From Aldrovandia affinis (Eukaryota; Chordata; Actinopteri; Notacanthiformes; Halosauridae), in NCBI GenBank assembly GCA_029706075.1, contig JAINUG010000070.1:2589500-2653499 (forward strand): a DNA stretch of 64,000 nucleotides, written 5' to 3'. Position numbers and translations under genes: made by a program. The notes under the pieces are model-generated. The model ran no database searches, was not told the DNA's origin, and was given only the letters and a program-made list of their open reading frames with translations. Shown here in pieces: positions 23,691-34,362 of this stretch; within the stretch, counting starts at the first letter, position 1; every line of letters begins with the position of its first letter.

Positions 23691-25462
23691 CTGGCGGTTC
23701 TCCTAGCCCTCCTGCGTTTACATACGCTCAGAACTTTTGATAACCAAATTCTTTGTCACTTTCGAATAGAAACCTTGTTCGCTAAAAATGCGCTTTTATT
23801 TTGGTTTCATTCTTGTTCAGCAGATCTCCTGGTATAGGTTTTACTCTGTGGTTCTGTCGGTCCCCCTTAACCGTTTCGAGTTTTGCGGACGTCAGATGTG
23901 GGTCTTGTTGTGCCCTGCTGTCTGTCATCCCCCCTAACTGTCTCTTAGGCTCCTGCGTTTCCATACGCTCAGACCTTTTCGCCACCATTTAATTGTACCC
24001 ACTATTGTACTTTTCTCGTGTGTAAATTGTACCCTCCTGGTCGCTGAGGCTGTCTTCGGGTTTCAATATTGTTTTGGTGGCTTTACAGTTTTTGCGGATG
24101 CCAGATGTGGGTCAACTTGTGGGCCCTGCTGTCTGACGAGGATGTCGGATGTGGGTCCAGTCGTCCTGCTGTTCTGCCGATCCCCCCTAACCGTTTCGAG
24201 TTTTTCGGACGTTCAGAACTAGTGGGTCTGGTTTTACCATGTTATCTTGTGGGCTCTCCTAGCTCTTCCGCGTTTCCGGACGCTCAGAATTTTTGGTTAT
24301 GTCCAGTCTTAATAAATTATTTACTTGTGTCTTACTAAAAGAGACCTTTGCTCGCTATTAAGCATTTTCATTTGGTTTTCGTGGGTTCAGTCGTTTTGAC
24401 TGGGTTCAGGTGATAACCTGGTTTTGTGGGTTCCCCTAGCCTTTCACATTTTGGGATGTTCAGAATTATTGGTTCGGGTATTTACATAATACTTATTTAA
24501 ATTGTACCCTTATTAGAAACCTTGCTCATTTGTTATGGGCTTTTTGTTGGGTTTCGTTTGTTCAGTCACTTCGACTGTTTCGGGTTGCAATGTGGTTCTG
24601 TGGCTCTCCTGGCTTTCGCGTTTTCGGACGCTCGGAACTTTTAGGTATTATGCAAACTGTTTAACATGTTTATTGTACCCACTATAAAAAACCCTGCTCG
24701 CTATTAAGCGCTTTTCGTTCGGGTTCTGGTTGTTCAGCCTGTTGGGCTGTTTCTGGGTTTCAATCATGTTCTCTCGGCTCTCCTAGCCTTTATTGTTTTG
24801 GGATACTCGTGTCGTTATTTTACGAACTTATTTAGTTGTAACTTTTATAAAGAACCTTGCCCGCTAGTCGGTGCTTTGATTCAGGTTGCTTTTGTTCAGT
24901 TCGGTTGGACTGGTTCTGGTTACAATCTGGTTCGTTTGGCTATCATAGCCTTTTCGTTTTCAGACACTTGGAGTTACCACCCGGTGGGTGTGATCTTGTG
25001 TTCATCCCTAATTATTATCTTCCCTATTTCTCTGTTTTGCAGAGCTAGTGGTTAGACTGGTTCAGTCTAACTTTTTGATCCCCTAGGGTTCTGCGAGTGG
25101 CGCCTATCACCACCAACCCTTACAGAGGACCAAGGACTCTGAAGGATCAGGAGTGATTCTGTATGGAGGAATGGATCCCTTGCTATGTGTTTTCCCACCT
25201 CATCAAGTATTATAGGAGAAGACTCAGTGCTGTTGTTTTGGCAAGGGGAGGGTGCACAAAATACTAAATGCAGGGGTGCCAATAATTGTGACATATGTTT
25301 GATAAGGATTATTTTTTTTAAATATAATTTTACTTCAATTAAAGGTTATATTTCTCTAATATTTTGAGTGTAAGATCAAGCTGATGAATAACAAAGATAT
25401 TGTTCATAGCCTTTTTTGGTCATCACCAATTGTGGCAATATTTTTAGATGTATGTATATATA

Positions 25463-25560
25463 CAGGTAACTGCCAAAATAAAATAAACACCAACACATGT
25501 CTTAATAGGAACAGCTGTAACAGCTTCACTGCGCCTTAGCATAGAGTCATTATACATTCA
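25463..25560 (+). mobile_element. Tc1-like element end (family T4), fragment
   Basis: Begins TACAGGTAACTGCCAAAATA, the terminal repeat shared with 32705, 40040-40061 (inverted) and 44920 (inverted), followed by AACACCAACACATGTCTTAA and AACAGCTTCACTGCGCCTTA. Sequence similarity stops near 25560. Confidence 0.75.
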
Positions 25561-26160
25561 GATACATGGTGGCAAACGTGGGTTTTTCGAGGAGGCAGGG
25601 ATTTTGCCAAAACCGATTCCTGGTCTACCACTTCACAATACAGCAACATTACCTCATGTTCAGGGAATGTGATAAATAAGTGACAGATATGAGATATGTA
25701 TAGATCCATGGACAGGTAGACCTATAGAGGGACATACTGACAGAAAGAAGGATTTTAAACTTGAACTTTGAACTGTTCAGCTCTGAAAAAATATCTTAAA
25801 GCAAAGAGCAGAAGAAAATCTTGAAATAGGAGCAGGTCATTCAGCCAATCTTAGTTTAAATAATGGGAGTTTGGTTCTTGAGGGAGATCCGAATAGGAGC
25901 GTCTGGCTCCACAGGCTTCAGAGAGCATTGAGAAAGAACTGTCTGGCTCCACAGGCTGGGCACCAGTCTGCAATCTCCAGACAGGGGACATCTCAGCAAA
26001 TGGGATGGCTTACAAATACTATTAGCCATTCCAAAAATATATATGTGGAGGGCGTTGGTCTCGGCTACATGGGAGTGGCATGGTTGCCTTTGTCTTACAT
26101 GTGGTGGAGGCCTTTGGAGCAGGGAGACTTTCCGGGGGCAGGTTTGGCATTCTCACAGGG
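25561..26160. other. unassigned intronic DNA
   Basis: Includes a direct repeat of GTCTGGCTCCACAGGCT at about 25901 and 25940. A plus-strand open frame crosses here into the VNTR at 26339-26660, but its product is dominated by microsatellite and VNTR residues and is not credible as a protein. Confidence 0.4.
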
Positions 26161-26170
26161 TGTGAAAGTG

Positions 26171-26173
<3 letters not shown>

Positions 26174-26219
<46 letters not shown>
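26174..26219. repeat. (GT)n microsatellite
   Basis: About 23 uninterrupted GT units. Confidence 0.95.
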
Positions 26220-26220
<1 letters not shown>

Positions 26221-26338
26221 ATTGTTGTATTGTGGAGTGATGTTTGATGTTTGTGGAGTTTTGTGTGCGTTTGTCGAAAGTGACTGGGTAGAGTGCTTCC
26301 GGTGTGTCTGGAGAAGAGGGAGAGGGGGCGCACTAAGA

Positions 26339-26660
26339 GTGTCCGCCTCTCTCCCTCGGTGTGATCGTGAAAGAGAGCGAGAGGGTGCCCTGAAAGAGGG
26401 TCCGCCTCTCGCCCTCGGTGTGATTGAAAGAGAACTCGCATTCGGGCAGTGGAGAGTGTTTCTCTGGCGCGAGAACTCTCACTGGAAGAGTGGAGAGTGT
26501 CTCGGGGCTGGTTACCAGAAAACTCTCACTGTGGGGAGTGGCGAGGGTCTCTGTATGCATGGGTTGGAGAACTCAGACTGCAAAGTCGAGTGTCTCTGTA
26601 TGCATGGGTAAGAGAACTCGGACTGCAAAGTTTGAGTGTCTCAGTATACATGGGTGGGAA
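26339..26660. repeat. VNTR-like minisatellite, two unit types
   Basis: First part (26339-26427) has two copies of a unit containing GTCCGCCTCTC-CCCTCGGTGTGAT and GAGAGGGTGCCCTGAAAGAG. Second part (26428-26660) has about five units of 40-47 bp starting AGAACTC and containing GTGGAGAGTGTCTC or GAGTGTCTCTGTATGCATGG. The last three units are the most alike. Confidence 0.8.
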
Positions 26661-27015
26661 GCACCTGAAAGGTCACTGGATATGTGTGTGCCTGGGGAGG
26701 TTCCAGGGGAACTCCGGACGAAGAGGCGCGGTGTCCCATAAGTTTTGATTATTTTAGTTTGTTATTTTAGTTCATTGATTTTATCCGAAAGCTACGCGGC
26801 GAGTAGGGTGAAGATTTTGGTGTTTGTGTTTGTGCTGTTCTATGTTAACCTGCTCTCCCACTGTCTCTCCACATGTCTGGGGGGAGAGACAGAAAAAATT
26901 AATAATAATCCAGTCAGTAGACCTACAAACTCCACTCCATCTCCAGACTGCTCTGTTCCCATCCAGGGTTTGTCACGTGGCGTGTGACAATATAAAAAGG
27001 GTAAAACAAGTTATA
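26661..27015. other. unassigned DNA between VNTR and SINE
   Basis: GC-moderate sequence ending TGTGACA before the SINE. It might belong to an unrecognised repeat, but no ends were found. Confidence 0.4.
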
Positions 27016-27280
27016 TTGGGACACCGGGTAACACGAACGGTAAAGGCACTTGTTCTAATTTCAGGTTGTAACCTGTGGCCTTGTTTTCAACCCAGGCTGC
27101 GCCAGTCTGGCTTTGGCCAGGAGTCCTGCTCGGGGATGGCAACAGGCCCAGGGGAAGGGGAGGGGCTGGTTCCATCTCACAGGAGGCGGTTCAGTTTGCC
27201 TTCGTCACTGCCGGTCCCAGAGCTGCAGGGGAACTCGTAGTACGAGGGAAAGGGATAGTTGACGTAGACAAGGGTATATA

Positions 27281-28464
27281 CAGTATAATTGGCCACCTTA
27301 AATTTTCACTCTTTGTCATATTGCAGCCATTTGCTAAAATCAATTAATTTCATTTTTTTCCTCGTTCATGCACACACAGCACCCAATATTGTCAGAAAAA
27401 CACAGACTTGTAGAAATTTTTGCAGATTTATTACAAAATAAACACTGAAATATCACATGGCCATAAGTATTCAGACCCTTTGCTGTGACACTTGTATATT
27501 TAACTCAGGTGCTGTCCAATTCTTCTGATCATCCTTGAGATGGGCCTACACCTTCATTGGACCTTTATGGTAGCACTTGGCATTCAGGCCAAAAATTTCA
27601 ATTTGTGTCTCATCAGACCGGATAATCTTTTTCCTGATGCTCTTAGAGTCCTTTAAGTACCATTTGGCAAACTCCAGGTGGGCTGTCATATGCCTTTCAC
27701 TCAGAAGTAGCTTCCGTCTAGCCACTACCATAAAGGTCTGATTGATGGGAGTGCTGCAGAGATGTTTGTCCTTCTACCAGGTTCTCCCATCGCTGCAGAG
27801 GAACTCTGAAGCTCTCTTAGAGTGGCCATTGGGTTCTTGGTCACCTCCCTGACCATGTCCCTTCTTGCCCGGTTACTTAGTTTGGCCAGACGGCCAGCTC
27901 TAAGAAGAGTTGTGGTGGTTTCAAACTTATTCCATTTCACAATGATGGAGCCCACTGTTCTCCTGGGTGCTTTCAATGCTTTAGCAATGTTTTTATACCC
28001 TTCCCCAGATCTATGCCTCAACACAATTCTATCTCGGAGGTCTATGGAGAGTTCCTAGGACTTCATGGCTTGGTTTTTACTCTGACATGCACTGTCAACT
28101 GTGGGACCTTACATAGACAGGTGTGTGCCTTTCCAAATCAAGTCCAATCAATATAATTAAGCACAGCTGGACTCCAATGAAGGTGTAGGCCCATCTCAAG
28201 GATGATCAGAAGAATTGGACAGCACCTGAGTTAAATATACAAGTGTCACAGCAAAGGGTCTGAATACTTATGGCCATGTGATATTTCAGTGTTTATTTTG
28301 TAATAAATCTGCAAATTTCTACAAGTCTGTGTTTTTCTGACAATATTGGGTGCTGTGTGTGCATGAACGAGGAAAAAAATGAAATTAATTGATTTTAGCA
28401 AATGGCTGCAATATGACAAAGAGTGAAAAATTTAAGGGGGTCTGAATACTTTCCGAACCCACTG
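27281..28464 (-). mobile_element. long-TIR Tc1-like transposon, internally deleted, with an altered left tip
   Basis: Inverted arms of roughly 260-300 bp (27294-27560 and 28165-28464) share CTTTGTCATATTGCAGCC, CACAGACTTGTAGAAATTT and GGCCTACACCTTCATTGG. The right end reads CCGAACCCACTG followed by TA at 28465-28466. The transposase is on the minus strand: the 28024-27725 piece has the helix-turn-helix and linker (GEGYKNIAKALKAPRRTVGS), and the 27731-27546 piece has SDETQIEIFG (first catalytic Asp). The region with the second and third acidic residues is deleted, so the copy is non-autonomous. The left terminus is abnormal; see the finding on the overwritten tip. Confidence 0.88.
27546..28024 (-). 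pseudogene. truncated Tc1-family transposase
   Basis: Two minus-strand frames together cover the N-terminal half of a Tc1 transposase: paired-like DNA-binding domain (HRSGEGYKNIAKALKAPRRT), linker (SNRARRDMVREVTKNPMATL), then a second frame from VVARRKLLLSERHMTAHLEF to SDETQIEIFGLNAKCYHKG. It stops before the DPKHT and NPIE blocks because the element is internally deleted. Length is about 160 residues against a family norm of about 340. Confidence 0.85.
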
Positions 28465-28512
28465 TAATTGGCCACCAAATTGGGAGAAAAAACAGGAAAA
28501 AAACATAAATAA

Positions 28513-29571
28513 ATAAAATGTTCTATTGTGTGAAATAGAATAGAAGAGGGTCCATTGATTAAAATTGGGGTAACATTTGTATTGGTTCTGCTGGACGGAA
28601 TGGTTACAATGTCCTCTGGTGCAGTCATGAGACCACTGACATTCAAAAAAGGATCATTTTTATTGATTAAATGATTCTCCCTATGGACATTTCAGAAGGT
28701 AAGTGCATCTCATTGCATTTTGAAGAAGAAAAGGTCAGGCTAAGAAACTAATTTGAGCAAATCATCCCACACCATATGTGTGCACATTCGCAAAGCAGAA
28801 TATGTTCTTTGCAGGCTTAGAATCCTGCATGATGTATACTTATCCGAGACTGTATTCAAAAAGAAAATCTGTCTTACTTTAAAAATTGTAATGGATTTAT
28901 AGGATGTGGATTGTATATGGATTGTAGTAGATGTTACAGATTGCAATTTGCCCATTGTAGAATAAATTAGTTTAAATGGAATATTGGATTGTCCTAGTTT
29001 TTTTTACACTCATTTGGGTGAACTGGCTGCAAGTGAATTAACAGTTAGCAGGCACGCCAGCCGAAACCCTTAACCTTCCCTGTTATTTGACCTGCAAAGC
29101 AAATTACAATAATCTGAGTCTTGGTAAATTGAGACTGAATTGCAGTTATTAAAATTGGTGCTTTAAAGGCTGAGCTAGTGATTTATCATTGCTTCATAAT
29201 AAGAGTAATCACTCAGCACCCGAGTGAGGCAATAGTGGCAGTGAACAGTGTGCTAGAGCTTGGAGGCAGCATGCTGGGTGCTGGGATTGGGGATGTGATG
29301 TAACCTGGCCATTTAAAAATTTTTTGGAAGGAGCCATATTACCATATTACATGGTACAATATTTACCATAAATGTTGCCATTTGATGCATTGTATCAGAT
29401 TTATCTTAAGATAATTTTCATCTGCAGTTCCTTGGCAGGTTAAATGGAAGATGTTGGTTCAAAATGAACTGGCTCTGGGCCTGACAAAACCGGATATTTT
29501 GAAAGGAGCTTGCTTCCGAGTGACTCTTCTGGCAGAAACTGGGATGGAGAAACTCAATGGAGCTTTTGTAG
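28513..29571. other. intronic DNA, no gene recognised
   Basis: AT-rich intron without exon-like or element-like sequence that I can defend. Confidence 0.5.
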
Positions 29572-30070
29572 TTTTTTAAATGCTTTTCTCCTTTTTTTCT
29601 CCCCAATTTGGAAGGGCCAATCATATTCTTAGCCTCACTGCAATCTCTACTGTCGATCTGGGAGAGCGCAGACAAGCATGCGCTCTCCTCCGAAACATGC
29701 CAGCCAACAGATGTCAGCCACTGCTTCTTTTCACACCGCAGTCTACAAGTTAATCTTGAACAGACGTGAATCGGAGGAAGACATTTCATGTGCAGATTTG
29801 CTGGACTGTGGGCGCCTGCCTGACACAGCTGGGGTCTCTGGTGTGAAACGGCATATGGACAACCCGGCCGACTGAATCTCACTCTCCCTGGCTCCCTTGT
29901 GTTGCCCTGTGGGATTCTGTAGAAGACCGTGGGATTCATCCACATACTAAAACAGTGGCTGCAGGATGAGCCACCCAGAAGCCCATCAGCGTAGCTCTGA
30001 GCCTTATGCATTGTCTGGTATTGAATCATGGCATGCCAGTCCCAGTGCTGATGGTGGCACAGTGGGGCAC
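29572..30070 (-). mobile_element. SINE-type repeat (family S4), near full length
   Basis: Read on the minus strand it ends in CCAAATTGGGGAGAAAAAAA, the same kind of tail as S2. The body includes GGAGAGCGCATGCTTGTC, GACTGCGGTGTGAAAAG and GGCTCATCCTGCAGCC. Body pieces recur at 62925-63185 and 35945-36012, and tail pieces at 50676-50770 and 55974-56010. Frames across it, up to 232 codons, are repeat-derived and not genes. Confidence 0.65.
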
Positions 30071-30618
30071 ATGCAAATGACAGATTTCCTACTTTGCTGT
30101 CAACTGCTTCAATCACAATACGAATTTGTCCCGAAAAAGAGGCACAAATGTTCTACAATCTACTATCTGTCACACAACTTTCGTGTTAGGTTTGACACAC
30201 TAGCAGTTCAGTGGTAATACACATTAGGTTTTCTTTCTTTTTTAAAAACATGACAACTTTGAAGGGGGGGGAAACTGTGGGTCAGTTTATACAGGGTCAA
30301 TACAATCTAAGATCACAGGCTTTTTCTTGATTATGTTATTCCATAGATATTATTCTCTTTGATGTTTCATTGTAACACATTCTGGCAATATGGTTATGGT
30401 GTCTGTCTTTGTGCAGTAAGTAGCTTACTCTTACTCAGCAGGCATGTCATTTTTCTTAACTACAAAATGACCTAATAAATAAATGTTGTGAAAGGTAAAA
30501 ACATTGATCACAATGCTGGCATTAAACCACCTATGATTTCAAGCATTCGATTCTGTCTGGTCCCTGTGCTATCACCTGACTAGGGCCTGCAATTAACCCT
30601 ATGGTATCATATATATAT
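30071..30618. other. intronic DNA, no gene recognised
   Basis: Nothing recognised apart from a short AT run immediately before the LTR-like repeat. Confidence 0.5.
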
Positions 30619-31112
30619 TGTGGCATCCCAAGGGGCAGCACAGGGAAGTGGCTGCCTGGTCCTTTATCTCTTGGGAGCCACTGGAGCCAAAAAGGACTAC
30701 AGTTCCCAGCAGCCTGCAGTCCCACAGCTACTGACTACAAGCTGACTACAAGGTGACTACAAGCTGAAGCCCGTGAAGCAATGAGGACTTATGGCAACTG
30801 ATGTCAGCTTTATAAAATGACTGTTTTGTGTCACATTATGGAGGGAGTAGTTTGGAGAACTGTAGAGTGTTGTAGATTGTTGTTTTGGATTTGATTTGAT
30901 TTGGATTGTTTTGTGGACCCCGTTTTGTGTATCGACTGTTGTATTGTTTGAGGAACTGAACTGGATTTGTGACTTCGATTAAGGACAAAGGCAAAGAGAA
31001 GAATTATGGACTGTATGTGCTTGTTTTTTCCCTGATTACCCCATCCTTTTTATGTTTTGTAAAGAAATCCATTGAATAAAATCATCATTTTGTTTTAAAT
31101 ACTGCCTCCTCC
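30619..31112 (+). mobile_element. LTR-like repeat (fossil), most complete copy
   Basis: Starts TGTGGCATCCCAAGGGGCAG and ends in TACTGCCTCCTCC, with GAATAAAATCATC (polyadenylation-type signal) about 40 bp before the end. Shares both ends with the 3' LTR-like part of 3378-5040 and its start with 41994-42295. It lacks flanking internal sequence, so it may be a solo LTR. No clean target duplication was found. It follows CATATATATAT. Confidence 0.55.
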
Positions 31113-31544
31113 ATGACCACAAATTGGGCCAGGAGGTTTACCAACAAACCAAACCCAACAAACCAGAACAAAAATGTTAAAATACTGGTTCTGCTTGGAA
31201 TAAAACCCAATGATGAACAAATTCAATTTCACAGAGTAACTGTGGCTTTCCACAGTTGTATAGAACTTTGCCTGCAGACAGAGATTGACATTTCTCCTTT
31301 CATAAGAGAGAGTGGGAGTACATTTTATTAAGTAAATGTCACGCTGTGCGTGGATCAAGTCCCTTTCGGGACCCACTCCTCTTAAAATATCCCACGGGTG
31401 AGTTTTATAAATGGAAATCATAGATTGTTTTGGGTTTTAAAAGGCTGGATAAACTGAGAGATAGCGAGAACAATACAAGTACAGATTTATGAAGAATAAA
31501 AATGTTTTCTAAAAGCATTGTTGGGGACATTGCTGTAGGAAAAT
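31113..31544. other. intronic DNA, no gene recognised
   Basis: No exon or defined element seen. Confidence 0.5.
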
Positions 31545-31800
31545 GTGTCTTTCAGATGAGACGTTAACCCACGGCGCTTACTTGCTGTGATCCTTAAAGA
31601 TCCTCGTGACAATAATCATGTCCAGGGCGAATTTCCAACCCAGCTCTCAATCCAGCCATCTAATCACCCCCCAGCACAATTGGTTTAATAATCCCTCCCT
31701 CTCCATCTCATGTTTACGTGTTTGTAAGCATTCTTGTGCACAATGGCTGTCATGCATTGTCCAGTTGGGGGATAAACATCAATATCAATCAATATCAACA
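31545..31800 (+). mobile_element. fragment of a dispersed fish SINE-type repeat
   Basis: CTTTCAGATGAGACGTTAAC, GATCCTTAAAGATCC and CAGCTCTCAATCC-type blocks match a repeat body I know from many fish genomes. A related piece is at 42768-42905. The head is missing. Confidence 0.6.
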
Positions 31801-32702
31801 AAATACAACATCAACTGTAAGATAATTCGCTTCATGCAACAGAACAAAATATTTTCTGTCACATTGTGTTCACAATAATGAGCTATGACAGGAGAATCAC
31901 TCAGAATCCACTTCTTGGTCTATAAAAGGTGTCCTTCAAACATAAGTGGATTATGCTGAAACACTGCTTATTAAATACAAATAAAAATAATAATAATAAT
32001 AATACAATATCTTTATTTGTATAGCAACTTTCCAACAGTACAGCTCTGGCTATTTGGTATTAATAAGGCATTTCAGTAATGAGCATTTTTTAATGCTATG
32101 TATATATACAAATATAAATATAAAATATAAATATACACACATTTTAACAGCTTCAATCTGAAATTAATGTTAAAAACCCACGTGCGCCACCCAAACACAG
32201 CTACACATGCCCATGCAAACACACACACACCTTGCCCTGGAAAAAAACTGAATTGCATTTTTCTATTCAGTGCTTTCAGTCAAAATACAATAATAGCCTC
32301 CCTCCTGCACCAGGAACATCAACGAAAAGCACTTGAAATTGTCTCTATTTTGAAAGCCTAACAAAATATATATTTTTAATTCCTCTTTGAAAAAAAAGCA
32401 AAGCAAAGGCAATGTGTTCCCTTTCAGCACTCTGTGGGCAAAAAACGCGATGACTATGTCACATCCGTCCAGCACATATTTATTTATTTATGTATCCATT
32501 TATTTTTTAAAGCCACCTAGGGTTGTTCTGTGATTAAATAAAAACCTGGGGTTTGGTTTTGTGGGACCAAACAATCATGAAATCATAAATCATAAAGATC
32601 TTGTCAGGGACTTTGCTTGGATGTCGCTTGGGTTCATTTTTAGAACAGTTTTTTGGGGAGCTTTTTCCACAGAAATCCTCAAATCAATTTTCAAGCTCTG
32701 CT
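31801..32702. other. intronic DNA with AT-rich simple sequence
   Basis: Contains (ATA)n near 31985-32005 and ATATAAAT repeats near 32100-32140. No gene recognised. Confidence 0.5.
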
Positions 32703-32831
32703 TACAAGTACCTGCCAAAATAAAGGAAACACCAACATAAAGTGTCTTAATGGGCCACCCTGAGCCATCAGAACAGCTTTAATGCACCATGGCAAGTGTC
32801 TGAAAATATTGGAGGGATGCAACACCATTCT

Positions 32832-34362
32832 GACATCCTCCCATTTGTCACCTCCCTTGTGAACTCCTCCCTGTCTTCTGGTTGTTTCCCCTCGCCCTCT
32901 CTGCTTTCCTCACAGAAAATAACCTGCTGGACCCCCACCAGTCCAGCTTCAGACCTGGCCACTCAACAGAAACCGCTCTCCTCTCAGTCAATGAGGTACT
33001 TCACACCGCACGAGCCGCCTCCCTCTCCTCCATCCTGATCCTGCTGGATCTCTCAGCTGCCTTCGACACTGTGGAGCACTCCATCCTCCTGTCCTCCCTG
33101 GCAGCAACAGGGATCTGCGGTACAGCCTCGCCTGGATCGATTCCTACCTCTCCGGTCGCTCCTTCCAGGTTGCCTGGGCTGGTAAAGTATCACCGCCTCG
33201 CTCCTCCCCACCGAGGGTTCCACAGGGCTCAGTCCTCAGTCCCCTTCTCTTCTCCCTGTACACCCGCTCCCTTGGCTCTGTAATCTCTGCCCACGGCTTA
33301 TTTTACCATTGTTATGCTGATGATACTCAACTCTTTCTCTCCTTCTCCCCATCAGACACTCAGGTCTCTACCCGCAGGTCTCTACCCTCTACCTTGCCTG
33401 AGGGACATTCAGAGCTGGATGGACAGTCACCACCTAAAGCTCAACCCAGGTAAAACAGAACTAATCTTCATTCCTGCCCTAAACTCTCCCCACCTTGATT
33501 TCTCAATTTCTGTAGGTGACACCTTGGTAACATCATCACCCTGCGCGAAGAATCTTGGTGTGGTGATGGACAACAGGCTGTCCCTATCAATGAACATTGC
33601 AGCGGTAAGCCGGGCGTGCAGATTCTTCCTGTATAACATCAGGAGAATCCGTCCCTTCCTTACCACATACTCTACCCAGCTCCTGGTCCAAGCAATGGTA
33701 CTGTCCCGCTTGGACTACTGCAACTCGCTCCTGGCTGGCCTTCCCGCATCTGCCATCAGACCCCTGCAGCTCATCCAGAATGCTGCAGCCCATCTGGTCT
33801 ACAACCTTCCTGGACACTCCCATGTCACCCCCCTGCTAACTACCCTCCACTGGCTGCCTGTTATAGTTCGCATCAAATTCAAGACATTGGTCCTAGCATA
33901 CCAGGCAGTCAAGGGATCAGCCCCAACATACCTCCTCAAGATCTTCAAACCCTGCACACCTGCCAGACCACTCCGTTCTGCTACCTCAGGATGCCTAGCA
34001 CCCCCCCCCCTCCGCACCTGCGCTTCCTGGTCACGTCTCCTGTCAGTTCTGGCTCCACGATGGTGGAATGACCTTCCTATGGAAGTCAGAACAGCTGAGA
34101 CCCTGGCCAAGTCTACTTGTTTATGTATTGTATTAGGCTTAGGCATTATTTTCTGCATTGATTGCTTTATTGCTACCGTTGAATTGTGGCTACAGATTTA
34201 CCTTCAGGGTCCTAGTTTAACTATGTGGTTGCTCCTAGCACCCAGGAACTGTACTTCCCACTAGGGTGGCTTTCAGCTAAACTGTTCTTGACTACGGTTA
34301 ACACTTTGTTGTACGTCGCTCTGGATAAGAGCGTCTGCCAAATGCCTGTAATGTAATGTAAA
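32832..34362 (+). mobile_element. L2-clade LINE, 5' truncated, with its 3' tail
   Basis: Codes RT and its C-terminal region on the plus strand: QSSFRPGHSTETALLSV, SILILLDLSAAFDTVEHSIL (palm motif A), then the second strand of the palm, and from 33314 a 316-codon frame with LNPGKTELIFIP, LSRLDYCNSLLAGLPASAIR, LQLIQNAAAHLVYNLPG and TTLHWLPVIVRIKFK. The 3' UTR ends CGCTCTGGATAAGAGCGTCT followed by (TGTAA)n, the L2-type stem-loop and short tandem tail. ATTCT repeats at 32827-32831 and 34363-34367. Several frameshifts make it inactive. Confidence 0.9.
33314..34264 (+). pseudogene. L2 LINE ORF2 C-terminal part
   Basis: Open frame of 316 codons. Residues 1-60 include the end of the palm and the KTELIFIP block. 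Residues about 120-240 are the conserved L2 post-RT region (RLDYCNSLLAG, QNAAAHLV, LHWLPV, YQAVKGSAPTYL). Residues 235-285 carry the WSRLLSVLAPRWWNDLPMEV block. The upstream half of the RT is in other frames, so this is a remnant, not a gene. Confidence 0.85.

Larger units (their letters stand above)
22613..25124. mobile_element. 2512-bp solo LTR (fossil) with perfect 5-bp target duplication
   Basis: The sequence begins TGTCACGGTTG and ends ACCAACCCTTACA, the TG...CA ends of an LTR. The duplicated target GAGGA lies at 22608-22612 and 25125-25129, and removing the block restores the host Tc1 sequence exactly. No internal coding region or second LTR is present, so it is best read as a solo LTR, or a non-autonomous LTR element of the same kind. 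It is very long for an LTR and is built of degenerate sub-repeats: 98-bp units at about 23400-23690, and recurrent blocks such as GAAACCTTGTTCGCTAAAA and CGCGTTTTCGGACGCTC. A 5-bp duplication fits gypsy, BEL or copia; family not assigned. Orientation not determined. Confidence 0.85.
22100..25445 (+). mobile_element. Tc1-like transposon, 5' truncated, split by a solo LTR
   Basis: Left part (22100-22612) encodes Tc1 transposase remains: SDETKIELFGNKYQ near 22275 (first catalytic Asp), GGSVMLWGCF near 22383, and the DPKHT region collapsed near 22530, followed by a PDLNPIENLWGELK-like block at about 22550-22590. Right part (25125-25445) continues exactly where the left stops (CAAGCGAGGA-CCAAGGACTCTG) and carries the C-terminal codons, the 3' UTR (GGGTGCCAATAATTGTGAC) and the right inverted repeat with TTCATAGCCTTTTTTGGTCA. 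The 5' TIR is gone, replaced by the GA microsatellite region. It is the same family as 463-5198. Confidence 0.88.
27016..28512 (+). mobile_element. SINE (family S2) split by a Tc1 element
   Basis: The head (ACCGGGTAACACGAACGGTA, AAGGCACTTG; B-box-like block near 27070) and body (TCACAGGAGGCGGTTCAG, AGTACGAGGGAAAGGGATAG) occupy 27016-27278. The tail (ATTGGCCACCAAATTGGGAG plus an A-rich end) resumes at 28467-28512. The same tail ending follows GGTATA at 55974. The intervening sequence is the transposon at 27281-28464. Confidence 0.8.

Noticed and set aside
25871-26611. 246-codon plus-strand frame
   Set aside because: Runs through a GT microsatellite and the VNTR, with no domain or splice evidence.
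29418-30116. 232-codon minus-strand frame
   Set aside because: Lies over the S4 repeat; a related repeat at 62925 does not preserve the frame.
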